The notes beneath the pieces were generated by a model that saw nothing but the letters and a program-made list of their open reading frames with translations, was not told the DNA's origin and searched no databases. 64,000 bases of DNA from Macropodus opercularis (Eukaryota; Chordata; Actinopteri; Anabantiformes; Osphronemidae), in assembly GCA_030770545.1 (NCBI GenBank), contig CM061096.1:5933501-5997500 (forward strand). Direction: 5' to 3'. Numbering within the stretch: the first letter of the stretch is position 1; the number at the start of each line of letters is the position of its first letter. The translations under genes and the position numbers were made by a program. This document shows positions 13,048 to 24,800 of the stretch, in pieces.

Positions 13048-13165
13048 TGCCTTGCTCGAGGGCATCGTGACAGTAGGAACTAATGGTTTTGGAAGACACC
13101 GCTTTATCCCGCTCCCCAGACACGTCACCCAGCTGGTGTGAGGATTCAAACTGGTCACCTGGCAA
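13048..13165. repeat. Possible decayed interspersed repeat (SINE-like fragment)
   Basis: The segment begins CTTGCTCGAGGGCATCGTGA and ends with GGATTCAAACTGGTCACC. This resembles a widespread fish repeat that carries a 'ccttgctcaagggca' box and, about 100 bases later, a tRNA B-box-like 'ggattcgaaccggc' box. The similarity is from memory and the copy is clearly degenerate, so the family assignment is tentative. Confidence 0.35.
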
Positions 13166-15671
13166 AAGGTACCTGTTCCCTCGAAGTCAGAGGTGAAACT
13201 GGTTTCCAGATTTCACGACTCACTGGCGGCACCCAATATTTGGCCATCGAATGGTTTTCACGCTGCCCTTTACTGAAATGAATTACTAACTCCCCACCAG
13301 ACTGGTCAATTAAAGCAGTGACAGCAAGACGGAATCAAATTGAACTTAAGCTCAGATCAGGGCAGCGAACGCCCTCAACTTCACGTCTAGTTGTAACTTT
13401 TTAAACTGTTTTCTCTGCCATTTCATGAAATAGTCAGATTCACTGAACCTCTGGTTCGCTCCTAGTCTTTGTGTGTCACCAGGTTTGCCTACAGTCGGTG
13501 CATTAGTCAGCTCAGCATCGTTAGCCAGCTTTCATTCAGACAAACAGCCCCTTGAAATATGTTAATTCACACAGGAATCATTATAAATGGATACATATCC
13601 TGTATGCAAACAGTTAGAACTGATGATCATCTCAGTGCTGTTGTCATTCTGTAGTTTTTTAAATTTCCAATTTTTTTCTGCTTAAGAAGAATCCAGTCAC
13701 TTTAAAGCTAAATAAAAAGTTCAGTGGCTCAAGTTTGAGTTTTTTCCAGAAATAATCCTCATAGTGTTGATTTTATGTTTATGCCATATTCACGTTTATG
13801 CCATATAATGTAAAGTACACAGACTAACTAAAGTGTAACCTAACTAATTACTTTGTATACGTCTTCCTTCACCAGGTGAAGCGCCATTAAACATGCTCTT
13901 CTGCTCAGTACTTGTTGTTGTTGGTCCCTCTGCACACCGCTGTGTTTTTGGTGGACACTGACGCGGGTGAAAATGTGGTAGCAGCATGGCCTCAACCTGT
14001 GTTTTAGCCCCAATCTGTAATTGCATCCAGTGAAGGAGGAGCGGCCTCTCTAACGTGACCGGCCGCGGAGCACGAGGCCAGAGCTACCGCGTAAAGCCAG
14101 AGAGAGAGAGAGATGGAGAGATTGAGCGGGAACAGCAAACACAGATAAAAATGAATAAAAAAAAGAGAGAGAGAGAGAAAAGCAAATGGATTGACTTTGG
14201 TAAGAGGTCACTTTTGAAAGTCCTCCCAAGTGATTGTTCGAAAGGACCATTTTTTCTCAGTTCAGGACACCCCAGAGATGTGAAGTGTAAGGTTATAGTA
14301 TGGCCCAGTGCTCTATATTAATGGTGACTTTGGCTCACCTAATACGGATTCTCAGGGTTACAGCCCCCGGGTGCCTGCTGAGCAGAATGTGAATGCAAAG
14401 AGAGCCAATCCCTCTCCCCATCCCCTCCCTGGTCACCAGGGCCCCACCAGCGCTTGCTCAAGGTTACAGCCCCATACAGCCTGGCAGCGATGAAGCCATC
14501 AGCGCTGATTTTAAATGATGCCCTGGACTAGCCGCCACTTAACGTGTTCACCTTACTTTACTTTTTCTTTAAACTCCTGATTATCCCCCTTTTCAAGTTG
14601 ATGCGGTAATGCGTGATCAGAGGGACGTCTGAATGGGGAAGACGTGTTTCTCCTTGAGTCGGTCGCCAGAGTTCCTGCTGAGAGAAAAAAAAAGGAGAGG
14701 TTATGATCAAGGACCCGCAGCTTAAGCTGTTTTTGTATTTGCGTGTATTTCGGTGGGATCGCAGTCTAGGTTGAACTCATTTGCTATGCTAAACTCCTGC
14801 ACAACAGGCCTCTTGAAGTCTTTCACATCATGTGTGCATTTTCCAGGGAAACTACATGGCTTACACTTTTCATTGGGTAATTACACCATTTGATACCTTG
14901 CTGCCAAAAAAAAAAAATCCCTACTATGGCTGTCAAAGGACACCTCAGACAAACACAGACACTTTTTTGTGTGTGTTGCTCCCATCTCGTTGCTCATGTA
15001 GATTCTGCTAACGCTTACTTGACGAGTAAAAATGTTATTCTAATGATGGTCGAGGGAGCAGGGTTTTTGCAGGTAGTTGTTATGGAAACTGCAGCTGCAG
15101 CTTAACTGTACGATAAGCCTCCTCTCTTACCTCTTCCCCATCTTCTCTTCCTTTTCGATCTAGTGAACACAGCATGTTGGAGTCATTACCGGAGTACAAA
15201 TGGTTGAGGACAGAGCTGAGACATGGGGGGACAACATTCACTCAGATGCTCCGAGAATGTGTGTGAGGTGTTGGTGCTTGTCACAAACTGACAGATGTGG
15301 GCTGTGATTTACCTTTTTTTTTTTTTAGTATTACGTGAATAAATTCATAATGTTGTATGTATTTTATCTTAATAGCGAACATAGTATACTTGTTAATAAC
15401 CAAGCAATAATCAAATGTCTCCTTTACAAACCTACAGCATGTTAACATGTTGTCATGCTGTTAGGCAGCGTTTTTTCACGGTAACAACCATCCAGTGTAA
15501 ACTGCAAATGCAATTATGTCTTTTAGGAAACAGTATGATTGAATGTTTTGGTAATAAGATATTATATATTATTTATCCGATTGTCAACATTAACTTATAT
15601 TATTGCCGACATATCCTTACAAAACCCGTGTTTGTAGTTGGGAAAAGAGTTGTTTATTCAAACTGTGATGC
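13166..15671. other. Intergenic region with GA-rich stretch
   Basis: There is no recognised gene. Positions 14099-14180 are strongly purine-rich, with GA runs at 14100-14112 and 14165-14180. The remainder is ordinary AT-rich sequence with poly-A and poly-T runs. Confidence 0.55.
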
Positions 15672-15696
15672 TCAGTGCCAGACCCTGAAACTGCTT
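15672..15696 (+). repeat. 25-base direct repeat, copy 1
   Basis: This segment matches 17297-17321 at 24 of 25 positions in the same orientation, with the single difference at 15677. Flanking sequence does not align. It lies about 200 bases upstream of the hAT relic. Confidence 0.6.
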
Positions 15697-15885
15697 GTGG
15701 GGTGTTGTGGAGCACATTGTTTCATGCTTCACATAATGAGTTTTCTTGCTGCTTGAAGACACAACTAAAGCAGAATTAACTCGCGTATCTTAGCGCAGCT
15801 GTCACGTGTGCGTCACCTTGACACAATGACGTTGACACGATCACGCTACTTTAGATACTGTGATCTCACCACTTCGGCCTCACTT

Positions 15886-16100
15886 TCAACAGAAAGTCTG
15901 AAAGATCTTTTATTTTGAAAACCCGCTTGTTCGTCAACAACGCTGGTGGCGTTTTCGGTTAGGATCAAGGCAGAATATCCAGAGAGGCGCTGAGTGCGTT
16001 GCTTCCATTTCCAACGTCGTATCTCTGTGAAGCCGGATTTTCTGCAGCGATAGCGACCAAAACCAAATTACAGAGTAGACTGGACATAAGTAACACACTA
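15886..16100 (+). pseudogene. hAT transposase C-terminal relic (ZBED5/SCAND3-like)
   Basis: Translation in two frames gives the hAT dimerisation region near the transposase C-terminus. The upstream part reads VRIKAEYPERR (about 15957-15989) in one frame. After a frameshift near 15984 the next frame continues ALSALLPFPTSYLCEAGFSA and TKLQSRLDISNTL (to 16100). The block FPTSYLCEAGFSA...TK..SRLDISNTL is a hallmark of BED-finger hAT elements and of the domesticated ZBED5/SCAND3/FAM200 genes. An in-frame stop follows the LKDLLF segment upstream, so the copy is dead. No N-terminal BED finger, catalytic core or terminal inverted repeats are visible nearby, so this is a 3' fragment only. Confidence 0.72.
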
Positions 16101-19100
16101 ATTTGGGTTTTTTTACGCACTTCGTTTTTAGTTGTTTATACTGTAGGTCCTACAGTTTGTGTCATTTTAACAGAATGGTGAAATATTATAATATTGCAAT
16201 TCACTAAAATTTTGTTGAATTTGATTTCGCATTAGCTAACAATCTCTTCCTCTCTCCAGAAACTTTTCTCTGTCCACATGTCAGTGGTTCCCATCAAGTC
16301 TAAATAAGGCTTGTTTTAGGGTGTAATTTGAAACATCATGCTAGTTTTTTGTTTCTTTTTCTCTGGGCTCAGTGTGTCCCTTTAATTAAGCTATTGATTA
16401 AGTGGAGATGTTTAATTGATGGAGGCAGTATCATGATGCTCAGCTCCCCACTGTGAATGTGAGAAACACGAGCAGCTCAGTTAGTTGGAGACGGGAAGCT
16501 TTTTTATTAAAATGTATCTTTAGATTAGGTTCTGTGAAGAAAACCTTTCACATTCTGAGCACGGCTTGTGTTTTGCAGAATAAATGTTAATTTCTGAAAA
16601 GAATTTAGGTTTGAAAATGAAGAATTTCTCCAAAGATCGAAGGCCAAACAAAATGTAATTACTGTGAATAAAAACGGCCTATTTTGACTTTTCTTCTAAT
16701 TTTGTCACATCTAATAATAAGATTGAACTGTTTGCGGTGACTAATGAGCTCCGTGCGAGATCACTCAAGGTTGTAGCCGGCAGCATCGCGGCTTAATGTG
16801 ACTTGGTGTGTGACAACTTCCCTCCGTTTCCGTCAGGGCTCTGTCTTAGTGAACTTCCACAAACTTCGGCTGAAAGTGTGCTGATGTCAGTAATGATCTC
16901 CGAGTAAACCCAGCTAAAATAGCACGGTGACCTCATTATTGTTTCCATAGTTACAGAATGGCAGGGTTACGGTTCCTATCTATAGCAGCATTCACTTCAC
17001 ACAAACGCTGCATTTTCGCGGATGATAGCGGTTAAGAGCTTGGAAAAAAACCCAAACCATCCCATAATAATCTGATTTATAGGCAATGCTGCGTAAGTGC
17101 TGTTTATTTAGCTGCTGGGTACTAATGCACTCAGCAGTTTAAAGCTCTAATTCTCAAATTGTGGCCGAATTGTTAAAACAGCAGCTTTGGTAAATTGAAT
17201 ATTTAGGGTAATTGATGGCGCAGCGCTGTCGATGATGCTTTACGTTGATGTTGTTTATCAAATATTTGCAGCATTTAAAAAGCACAAACAACGGTATCAG
17301 TTCCAGACCCTGAAACTGCTTCAGTGTTGCCCACCCACCTATTTCACTTTCTGTGCCAGAGAGAGCATTACACACTTTAACTGAACCAGCTGGCTTTGTC
17401 AGGCAGCGATCCAAAACATGGATCTATATTTACTGAGTTATATCACTGTACATGAGTCAACTAAAATAAAATTAAACTCCCGTAATGATAGACGACCTCA
17501 TTGTATCTCAGGCTTATAGTATTTAGGCAGGCGAGGCACTCTCTTCCTTCCATGTGGGCAAAATTCTATTTGTGCATGTGGGAGCTGAATCATAGCTGGG
17601 TTTTCACCAGTGAGGCTGCTGTTTTTGTTTTTGTCTCCCGGGCACAGGTTTTGGTGACTCACTGAAAACCTCGACTGCGCCAGAGGTGAAGGAGAGGCAC
17701 AGCGGGGGGGCGTGTCGGCAGAACGGAGACAGATTAGTGTCAGCAACAGCGAACGTTTGGCTGTGTTCTCTGCTTCGTACAAGTCAGGTGTTTGCACCAC
17801 ATGTTGCCGGTACGTTTTTCCCAACCGAACCCAGAACTGTGATCATTTTACCCTCGCTAGAGCTTTAGTGCGCTGCAGTAGGCTACTGATGTTGAGCAAC
17901 AGTACCTGGGTCCCACCAGGTGTTTCAGCTCAACCCTGGTGTGTCGAAAGGGCTGAGGTCAAGGCTCTGAACGCGCTGGTCGAGGTCTCCCGCACCGGAC
18001 CGTTTCTTCTCCCACTGCTTTGTGCATGAGAAAAAACTTTTTCCAAACCAATAGTGCAAAGATGGAAGTGTGAAAAAAAAAACAACAACCCACAAAACAA
18101 AAACAAGGCTCTTAAATACAGCGACACATATTTTTGTGTGTTTAACACATGCTCCAAATAGAAAATATAAGTAAACACTGCAGCACAGAAAACGTGTTTT
18201 GACTTTTCTGTAACAGTTACCAGACCGACACAACCATAAACAAGATGTTATCAATACCACTTCAAGAGATAAGGCACCTGAGCAGTAAACACCGATTTAG
18301 AAAATGATTAAAGAACAATGATAAATCAGCAGCAAACCACCTAAAATTAAGAAGTATGTATGCAAGCTAATAGATGAATGTGCTTTTGTTTTATTTGTAG
18401 CTGGACTCCTTCTTTGAGGATCCAACTGAAGGCTCCAACCACGCATTGTTGAACCGCGGGTTTAGCTGCAGACAGGTGCTCTTGAATATTCATTGCCAGT
18501 GAGCCCTTACAGATTCTAATCCCTGTCAATATGTGTGCACTTTGCAACTGTCAACTATTCCGAAAACAAAATATGCCCCGCACTTCAACTGCTTATGAAA
18601 ATTTATGATGCAGAGAGTTCCCGGTTTATTTATCGGAGCGTCGCACAAAGCCTGAGCAAAAGGAACGGCTTCGTATTATGTAGAGTAATGAGAAGACTGT
18701 AGGTGCGGTTTTACATAATATTTAATCTGTTCAAATGTGTTTGTCTTCCCCCTAATTTTGTTAGATTTCTCAATCATTTATACAAATACGTTTGTCAGTA
18801 TTGCTGAGGAAAGACGAGGCCTCTTCGCTGCTTTTTCCTCCAGCTTCTGCCTTCGCTGTCCGTCTGCAAGGATGTTTTTCTTGGGCACCTTCGCTCGCGG
18901 TTTCTCTGTTGGATCTATCTAACGGCCTTCAACGTGTCACATTGTCGATGCTACAGAAACAGCACTACTCAAACTCCACCCACTCCTTGTTATCGTGACA
19001 TCCATGCAGTCCTGTCCTGTTTGTTCCACTACCTGTTTATTTGAAAAGGTTAGTGTCCAGAAAATCTTCATGCTGCTGCACAGACATTTGTTATCAGCAA

Positions 19101-19590
19101 CTTTTTTGAGTGTCTTGTTGTCATCTGACAACACTCAGAGCCCATACAGCAAGGTACATTTGACAGGGTCCTGCTGCAGTTTCAGTTTGGATGATAGTGC
19201 TGAGCATCTGATTTTAGATAACAGCTGCAGTGATGGGTGTATCTAAAATCTGCAGTAAATCCAGCTTCCTCAGTAAGGAGCTCCTAACCCGCTTAAAGAT
19301 AAATGTACATTGTTCATGTGAACCAGCTCCTTATAGAACAATAACGTATACGTACAGACATACCAGCAGCATAGACGGCAACGTTGTCTAATTACAATGT
19401 GAAAGCCATGATTAAAAATGAATTCGTCTTTTATTGGCCTATCGATGAAGTGCGTGTGTTGCTGGGTGAATGAGAAGCAAGTCTGTAAAAGCTGTTTGGG
19501 TTTGTTATTAGTACTGGTTCACTGGTGGGTTAGTTTGGTGCTGAAATTGTTTAGGGTTGTCCTGGAATTAAAGTATACTTCAAAAGCTTT
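16101..19590. other. Intergenic region without recognised genes
   Basis: Mostly AT-rich sequence with short unsupported open frames. It includes the second copy of the 25-base repeat at 17297-17321. No other element is recognised. Confidence 0.55.
17297..17321 (+). repeat. 25-base direct repeat, copy 2
   Basis: Partner of 15672-15696, with one mismatch in 25. The spacing between copies is 1,625 bases. It may be the remains of a small dispersed repeat associated with the hAT fragment. Confidence 0.6.
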
Positions 19591-19614
19591 ATTATTATTA
19601 TTATTATTATTATT
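19591..19614. repeat. (ATT)8 microsatellite
   Basis: Eight uninterrupted ATT units. Confidence 0.95.
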
Positions 19615-19710
19615 TGAGCATTTATACAAAATCATGTTGTACATGTTGCTCTTTCAGTAGATGACTGGAAAGAGGCCAATCAATGTCCTATTGACATACT
19701 AATTTCAATC

Positions 19711-19788
19711 ATTTGGTTGGTATGATAGGTGCAGTAGGCTACACAGTCTGCACTGTGTAGCGTACTGTTTACCACTATGAACCTACCA
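19711..19788. repeat. Long imperfect hairpin (MITE-like or structured RNA)
   Basis: The core arms GCTACACAGT (19738-19747) and its exact reverse complement (19752-19761) are separated by the four-base loop CTGC. One G/G mismatch follows, then five more pairs (CAGTA at 19732-19736 with TACTG at 19763-19767). Beyond that, imperfect pairing continues outwards to ATTTGGTTGG (from 19711) against CCTACCAAT (to about 19788). The loop is short for a microRNA precursor. A small inverted-repeat transposon remnant is the likelier explanation. Confidence 0.6.
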
Positions 19789-21701
19789 ATGAGGCCCCAT
19801 AAAACTCACCAAATCAGATGTTTGTGCAAGTGGCTCTGGCTTTTTTCAGAAATTCAGTCTCAAATCGATGTTTGCTAAATATGTCGCTTTGAAAAAGAGG
19901 AGAAAAACTAAGATTTTACAAATCTATGAGTCATATCGTTTCAGTTCAAAACAACATCTTTCGTGCTGCATCTTCAGATGTTCCTGCATGTCACGGTTAA
20001 AACGCGGGGAAAACAACGTTTCGTGTTCTTTGAACGCGTTGAACAGATCGAGCTGCATGGTTGCGCGTCACAACTACAAACGCGAACTGCAGAATGTCGG
20101 TTATATTGTCCCTCCGCGTGCGTAACTCAGCCTGAGGCATTATGATCTCTTTATCTTAACTAAACGGAGAAGGTTCCGATGCCATCATCAGATCGTGTCT
20201 TTACTTTTCATCCTCAGCTCGTAAACTGTGAACGTTAAGGACCGTCCTGCTCCGTCCCAGCTGCAGGACTCCGCTGAACCGGGATGAGGAATGTGAGGTC
20301 AGAACCGATGCCATCGCCAGGGCCGACGGAGTCATTTTACACTCTGTCTTCGCTCTTATCACAATTTTACCCCCTCTTTCACTCTATCTTGATTGGTCAC
20401 TCTCTGGAACATGTCTGCACCCTAGAGGCTTTATCTGTGATTCCTTATCATCCCCAACTCTCGCAGCCACCCATCCCTTTTCTTCTCTTTTTCTCCGGGC
20501 ACATCCCTTACTCCTCCTCTCCATTCGTCTGTTGCTCTGCCATGTTTGCCCTGCTCTATCTTGTGTGGTAGAGTTCGGATTATATGTTGGAAGTAAATAG
20601 GGCTGAGGTAAAAAATAGATGTATTTCACACAGACGCACACACACAACAGGACACACTTACAGAAGATTCTCTGGGCTTAATTATATTATCCTTTCTAGG
20701 CTCCACTTCATGTCATATTTCCTGGTTTCACCCTGTAATCACAGGGGTCTACTTATAACTGCAATACATCAGTAAAGATAGTTGGACTTTACACTTTCCA
20801 CAGTGTCAGCTAGGCTTGACACTAATTATGATATTTTCAAAGTCAGCCAGATTCACGGCAGAGCACATTTATGCACGGGCCATTTAAATTCTTAATTGTG
20901 CTTTCCTGTTAAAAGTACAGAGTCTGGATATTTGGTGTGTAGCCTTAGGAGCTGTTTGCCCTTGGCGATTCTTTCATCTTCAGATTCAATAGCGTGAGTC
21001 AAACAGTGTTGGGTAAATTTGACTGGGGTACATCAAGTAGCTGCGGTTCCTTGTGCTAACAGTGACCTGGTGGGGGTGGGCGAGTAGGAGCATGCGGAAG
21101 ACCCCTCCAAGGTGGAACGGACTGAATGTGGCGAACATTGTTAGTGGAAGACTGTGTTTGATATCTGTCCTTCGTCTTTCCTGCCTTGAAAGTCACTCGG
21201 GCCCTTTGTTTAGGAAATGAGCTGAAGCTACTTGAAGGTATTTCAATATTCCTTTGAGATTTTTTTTTTTTCACCTTGTTTCAGAGTTCAGAGCAGTGTC
21301 CCATCTATTGCATTTTAAGTACTGGATTGCTGCTGATAAGATATGACAGATATGATATTTTATGAGCCAATAACCATCAATGATCTCTCAATGGTGGCCA
21401 CACAACATGATAACAATACTCTTGCATAAGCGAAACATTAAATAAAACAATTTATAGCCTGACCTGTTGGTTTCTCCACAGTCAAAATGTTCCTCTTTAT
21501 TCTGTGCAGCCATTGATTTCTAGTTCTGTAGTACGTTCTCTGAGTTATCCCATCCATCACAGTCAGTGTTAAATCTGCAGAGGTGTTTCTCTGAGTTTTA
21601 ATATTGTTACCAACTTGGATCAATACAATAAGCAATTTGACATCAAGTCTGCTCAAAGTCCAGCTGAGTCTCACACAAACCCTAGAGTTGCTCTGTAGAG
21701 G
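19789..21701. other. Intergenic region without recognised genes
   Basis: Short open frames on both strands overlap each other and show no family motif. The segment around 20020-20300 is somewhat richer in CpG than its surroundings, but I see no clear promoter elements. Confidence 0.5.
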
Positions 21702-21710
21702 TATAAATAG
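21702..21710 (+). promoter_or_regulatory. Candidate TATA box
   Basis: TATAAATAG is a strong TATA-box match. It lies 44 bases upstream of an ATG that opens a frame ending exactly at a strong splice donor. A start of transcription near 21732 would fit the usual spacing of about 30 bases. Whether it is used is unknown. Confidence 0.35.
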
Positions 21711-21753
21711 GTCTCGTTTAGCTATACTTCCAAATCTGTTGCGGTGCGGTGCG

Positions 21754-21882
21754 ATGAGAGCCGCGGAAACGATGGCAGCTTCGTCTGCGGCGATGAAAGC
21801 GGAGTTGTGCGAAGGTCGCCAGGCGATAAGCAGCCTGCAAAGGCTCTCCTGTCTGGATCGCAGCACCCAAGCTCCTGCACAG
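21754..21882 (+). CDS. Candidate first coding exon of unknown gene
   Basis: The ATG at 21754 opens 43 codons without a stop, ending at CACAG|GTGAGAAT (donor at 21883), in phase 0. The peptide begins MRAAETMAASSAAMKAELCE and ends STQAPAQ. It is alanine-rich near the start, and I recognise no family. A second in-frame ATG (21772, GAAACGATGG) has a purine at -3 and G at +4, a good start context. The block is locally richer in GC and CpG than its flanks. A TATA box lies just upstream. No downstream exon with a matching acceptor was identified, so this may be a lineage-specific gene, a non-coding RNA's first exon or coincidence. Confidence 0.28.
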
Positions 21883-24800
21883 GTGAGAATGCAGGCACAG
21901 TGAGATCAAACACTCTTATTACACGCAGGAAGCAGCGATCACAAGCAGAAGGGCCCGAGGTCATCGCTTCCTAGTAAAGCTGCGGTTCTTGTGGTTTACG
22001 GATCAGGAGATCTCCCCCTTTTCCGTTTTTATCTGTTAAATATGTCCAAACCGACTTATTGTTATTTTCACACTTCCTCTAATGGAGCAGCATTATCAAG
22101 GCTCTGTTTTTATGAGACACCGCCCAGCGAGACAATGTTCCAGGTCTGTCATGATCTGCGAGAGGTCGCATTAGCACAAGACCAGGCCCTGTGAATAAAA
22201 GCCCAGACTGTTCTTCTACTACGTACAGTACCGGTACAAAAAACACCAGCCTATTAGTCTCGATTGTGTTAAGCCCAATTTATTGCTTTCTTGTGTGCAG
22301 TGAAAACCACCTCCTCCATACGTAAAGTAAGTGAAAGCATTGTACAAAAAGGCTTGTCCAGTCCCCAGCAAACTATTATTTTCTAATGGCAAGTCACAGC
22401 TTACATCGTCTTATGTTTGCTCCATGTTGTCATTCTCAGCACATTTCATAATGGAAGAACATATTTCCTTCGTATACAGGAAAGCGCTGATAATGAGAGT
22501 TATCATTCTTTAGAATTTGCGCCACTGATGATAATGGACTTCATTATGTCCCTCTTCCAGTAAGCTGTCACCCTGAACAAATTTAAATTAGCCAGCCCCG
22601 AACAGATCTTACACCAAGATTATTCCCATTCAAGGCATCGTTTGGAGCTGTTTCGATTCCTTTTAATGCAGGACTTTTCACTCCAGCAAGCAGCAGCCCT
22701 GTTTATTTCACTGTCACAACATTATAAATTACTGGCAGCTTTCTAAGCAATGACAAGAGCAGAGAAAAGTCACCTAGAACCAGCCTTGGCTAAGAGAACG
22801 GGGTGATGTGAAAGATGCTGGCTCACTGGCTCTGAACAGGGCAAGGTGGGGTCTTGGGCAAGAGACCCTGAGGGAACCATGTGGTAGAAACCATACTGTG
22901 ACTCATTCAATAAAGTTAATTAATGATTTTTTATACATAATGAGGGTCGGCCTCCCTTGTGGTCTTCTCTCCGGTTGAGTTCATGGAGAGACGGAAGTTT
23001 TGCTGTGGCTGCAGGGACCATTCTGGAAGCAAAACAAAGGCTGTAACACCTTATGTTAAGGTCGTTTTCCTATGAATTTGTCTTGTAAAATACATTTTAC
23101 AAAGTGTATTTTGCTTGACTCGATGAATCAACTTACACTAAACTTACCCTCACAGAAGAAAATGCCTTTGTTAGTGGATTGTATCAGCTCTATGGACTAA
23201 TACTTTCTGATGTGGGATTGATGTGTAGCTTCTCAGAAAGAAGACTCTGGCTTGAAGGACAGGCTTGGAGTTTTGCCATAGGTGTTAATGTGATTGTAAG
23301 TAGTCTGTCTGTCTCTATATGTCAGCCCTGTTGTGGATTGGATGGTTACCTGTCCAGCTTTTGCCCTGCCTTTCAGTCCCAGCTGTCACTGGGCGAACAA
23401 TTCTAGCTGCTGAAACCCCTAAGAGGAAAAAGCAGTTGGACTGATGCATGATGGGATGCAGATACTGTTTTTAGTTTTCGTCCTGACGGTAAATACTTTA
23501 TTATTTACATTTAGAGCAAAGGAAATGAACTCACAACGAAGACTAAGTTGTGTAATGAGACTGTACAATGTGCTTTCTTTTCCCACCTGCAGTTCAGTGT
23601 TCAGCCACCAGGTGTCGCATCCTCGTCCCAGCTCTACAACAGCGTATTATATAATACTGTGCAGTGCAGGGGAGCTGGCGTGTGAATTGTGTACTGTATT
23701 TCTCATCATATATAGATAGATGAAGGTGCAAAATGACAATCTGCTATACTAGGTTTTAAAGTCAAACAGCCATTAATCATTGTTTACACAGCAGTAAGTC
23801 ACTGAAACAATTTGTGGGTCATGATTACATTAGGTTTTGTTGCTAAACTATAATCACACATTCATTATACCAAATCTAGAATATGACAAAAGACAAAAAA
23901 ACTAAAGAACACCTGACCAGAAAAGATGGGCAACACGTTATTTACACCTGGTTGTGACACGATCCTGTGTAACTTAAATAGTTGGATAACGAATGAAACT
24001 AAAATTATTTTTATTTTTTTTTTTTCCCATCATATCCTCGACTGCTTACGGCTACTCGTCGGCTCAGTGATGAGCCTCCCTGTCGAACCTGAGCTACTGG
24101 GACGTGTCTGTTTATTTATTCACGTGGACCGTCCATTTAACTAAAAGGATGGTTTTCTTCCAGTCACAACCAACACAGCCCACTGAGCTTGCTTCCTTTT
24201 GAGCAGTTCAGTCTCTTCGTTCACAGTGACCGCATCCACGCGCATTTTCCACCTTCCCTGTTTACTCGTCAGTGTGGCTGGAAGGCAGATTTGCTGCCAG
24301 TTTGTGCTTCTGATTAGCGCGTTTTCAGCTGTATTGACTGATGGTGAAACTCCAGGCTGGCTTCCCAGGAAAGCTGTTATAGACTCAACCTGGGAGGCTG
24401 CGGCATCTGCATTAACACCTTGCCGGGACCGTCTCCTAGGGCCCCGGGAGCCGAGGACAGTGCCTCCCTTCACACCTCGTTACTCCCGTCCCCTCCCGTG
24501 ACCTTACCCTGCAGGCACACGCGTGCCCCTTGAGATGGGCGGCCAATCAGTGCCCCTCGTCCGTCCAGCCCCACCCGTCACATCTTTGCTTTTTGCCTCA
24601 TTCCCTTTTTCCTCTCCCTAAAATACACTGTCGCTGCAACTGTCATAGACTTTTTCACTGAGTGGTATCGTTGTCGCCAGCCCCCATCATTGTCCTCCAT
24701 TCTATCAGTCAGCGCTGTTTACATTCAGGTGATTTTTTTTTTTTTTTTTTGCTTTGAATCACTCCTGCGGAAACTGATGTGACCTTGAAGAGAATGTCTG

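Noticed and set aside
19741..19761. Passing similarity of the hairpin loop region to a miR-199-type 'cagtctgcac' string
   Set aside because: Only a short string is shared. The arms do not match a miR-199 precursor and the four-base loop is too small for one.
21438..21866. 142-codon minus-strand open frame overlapping the TATA/first-exon candidate
   Set aside because: No family resemblance. The plus-strand signals (TATA box, start context, donor) explain the GC-rich part better.
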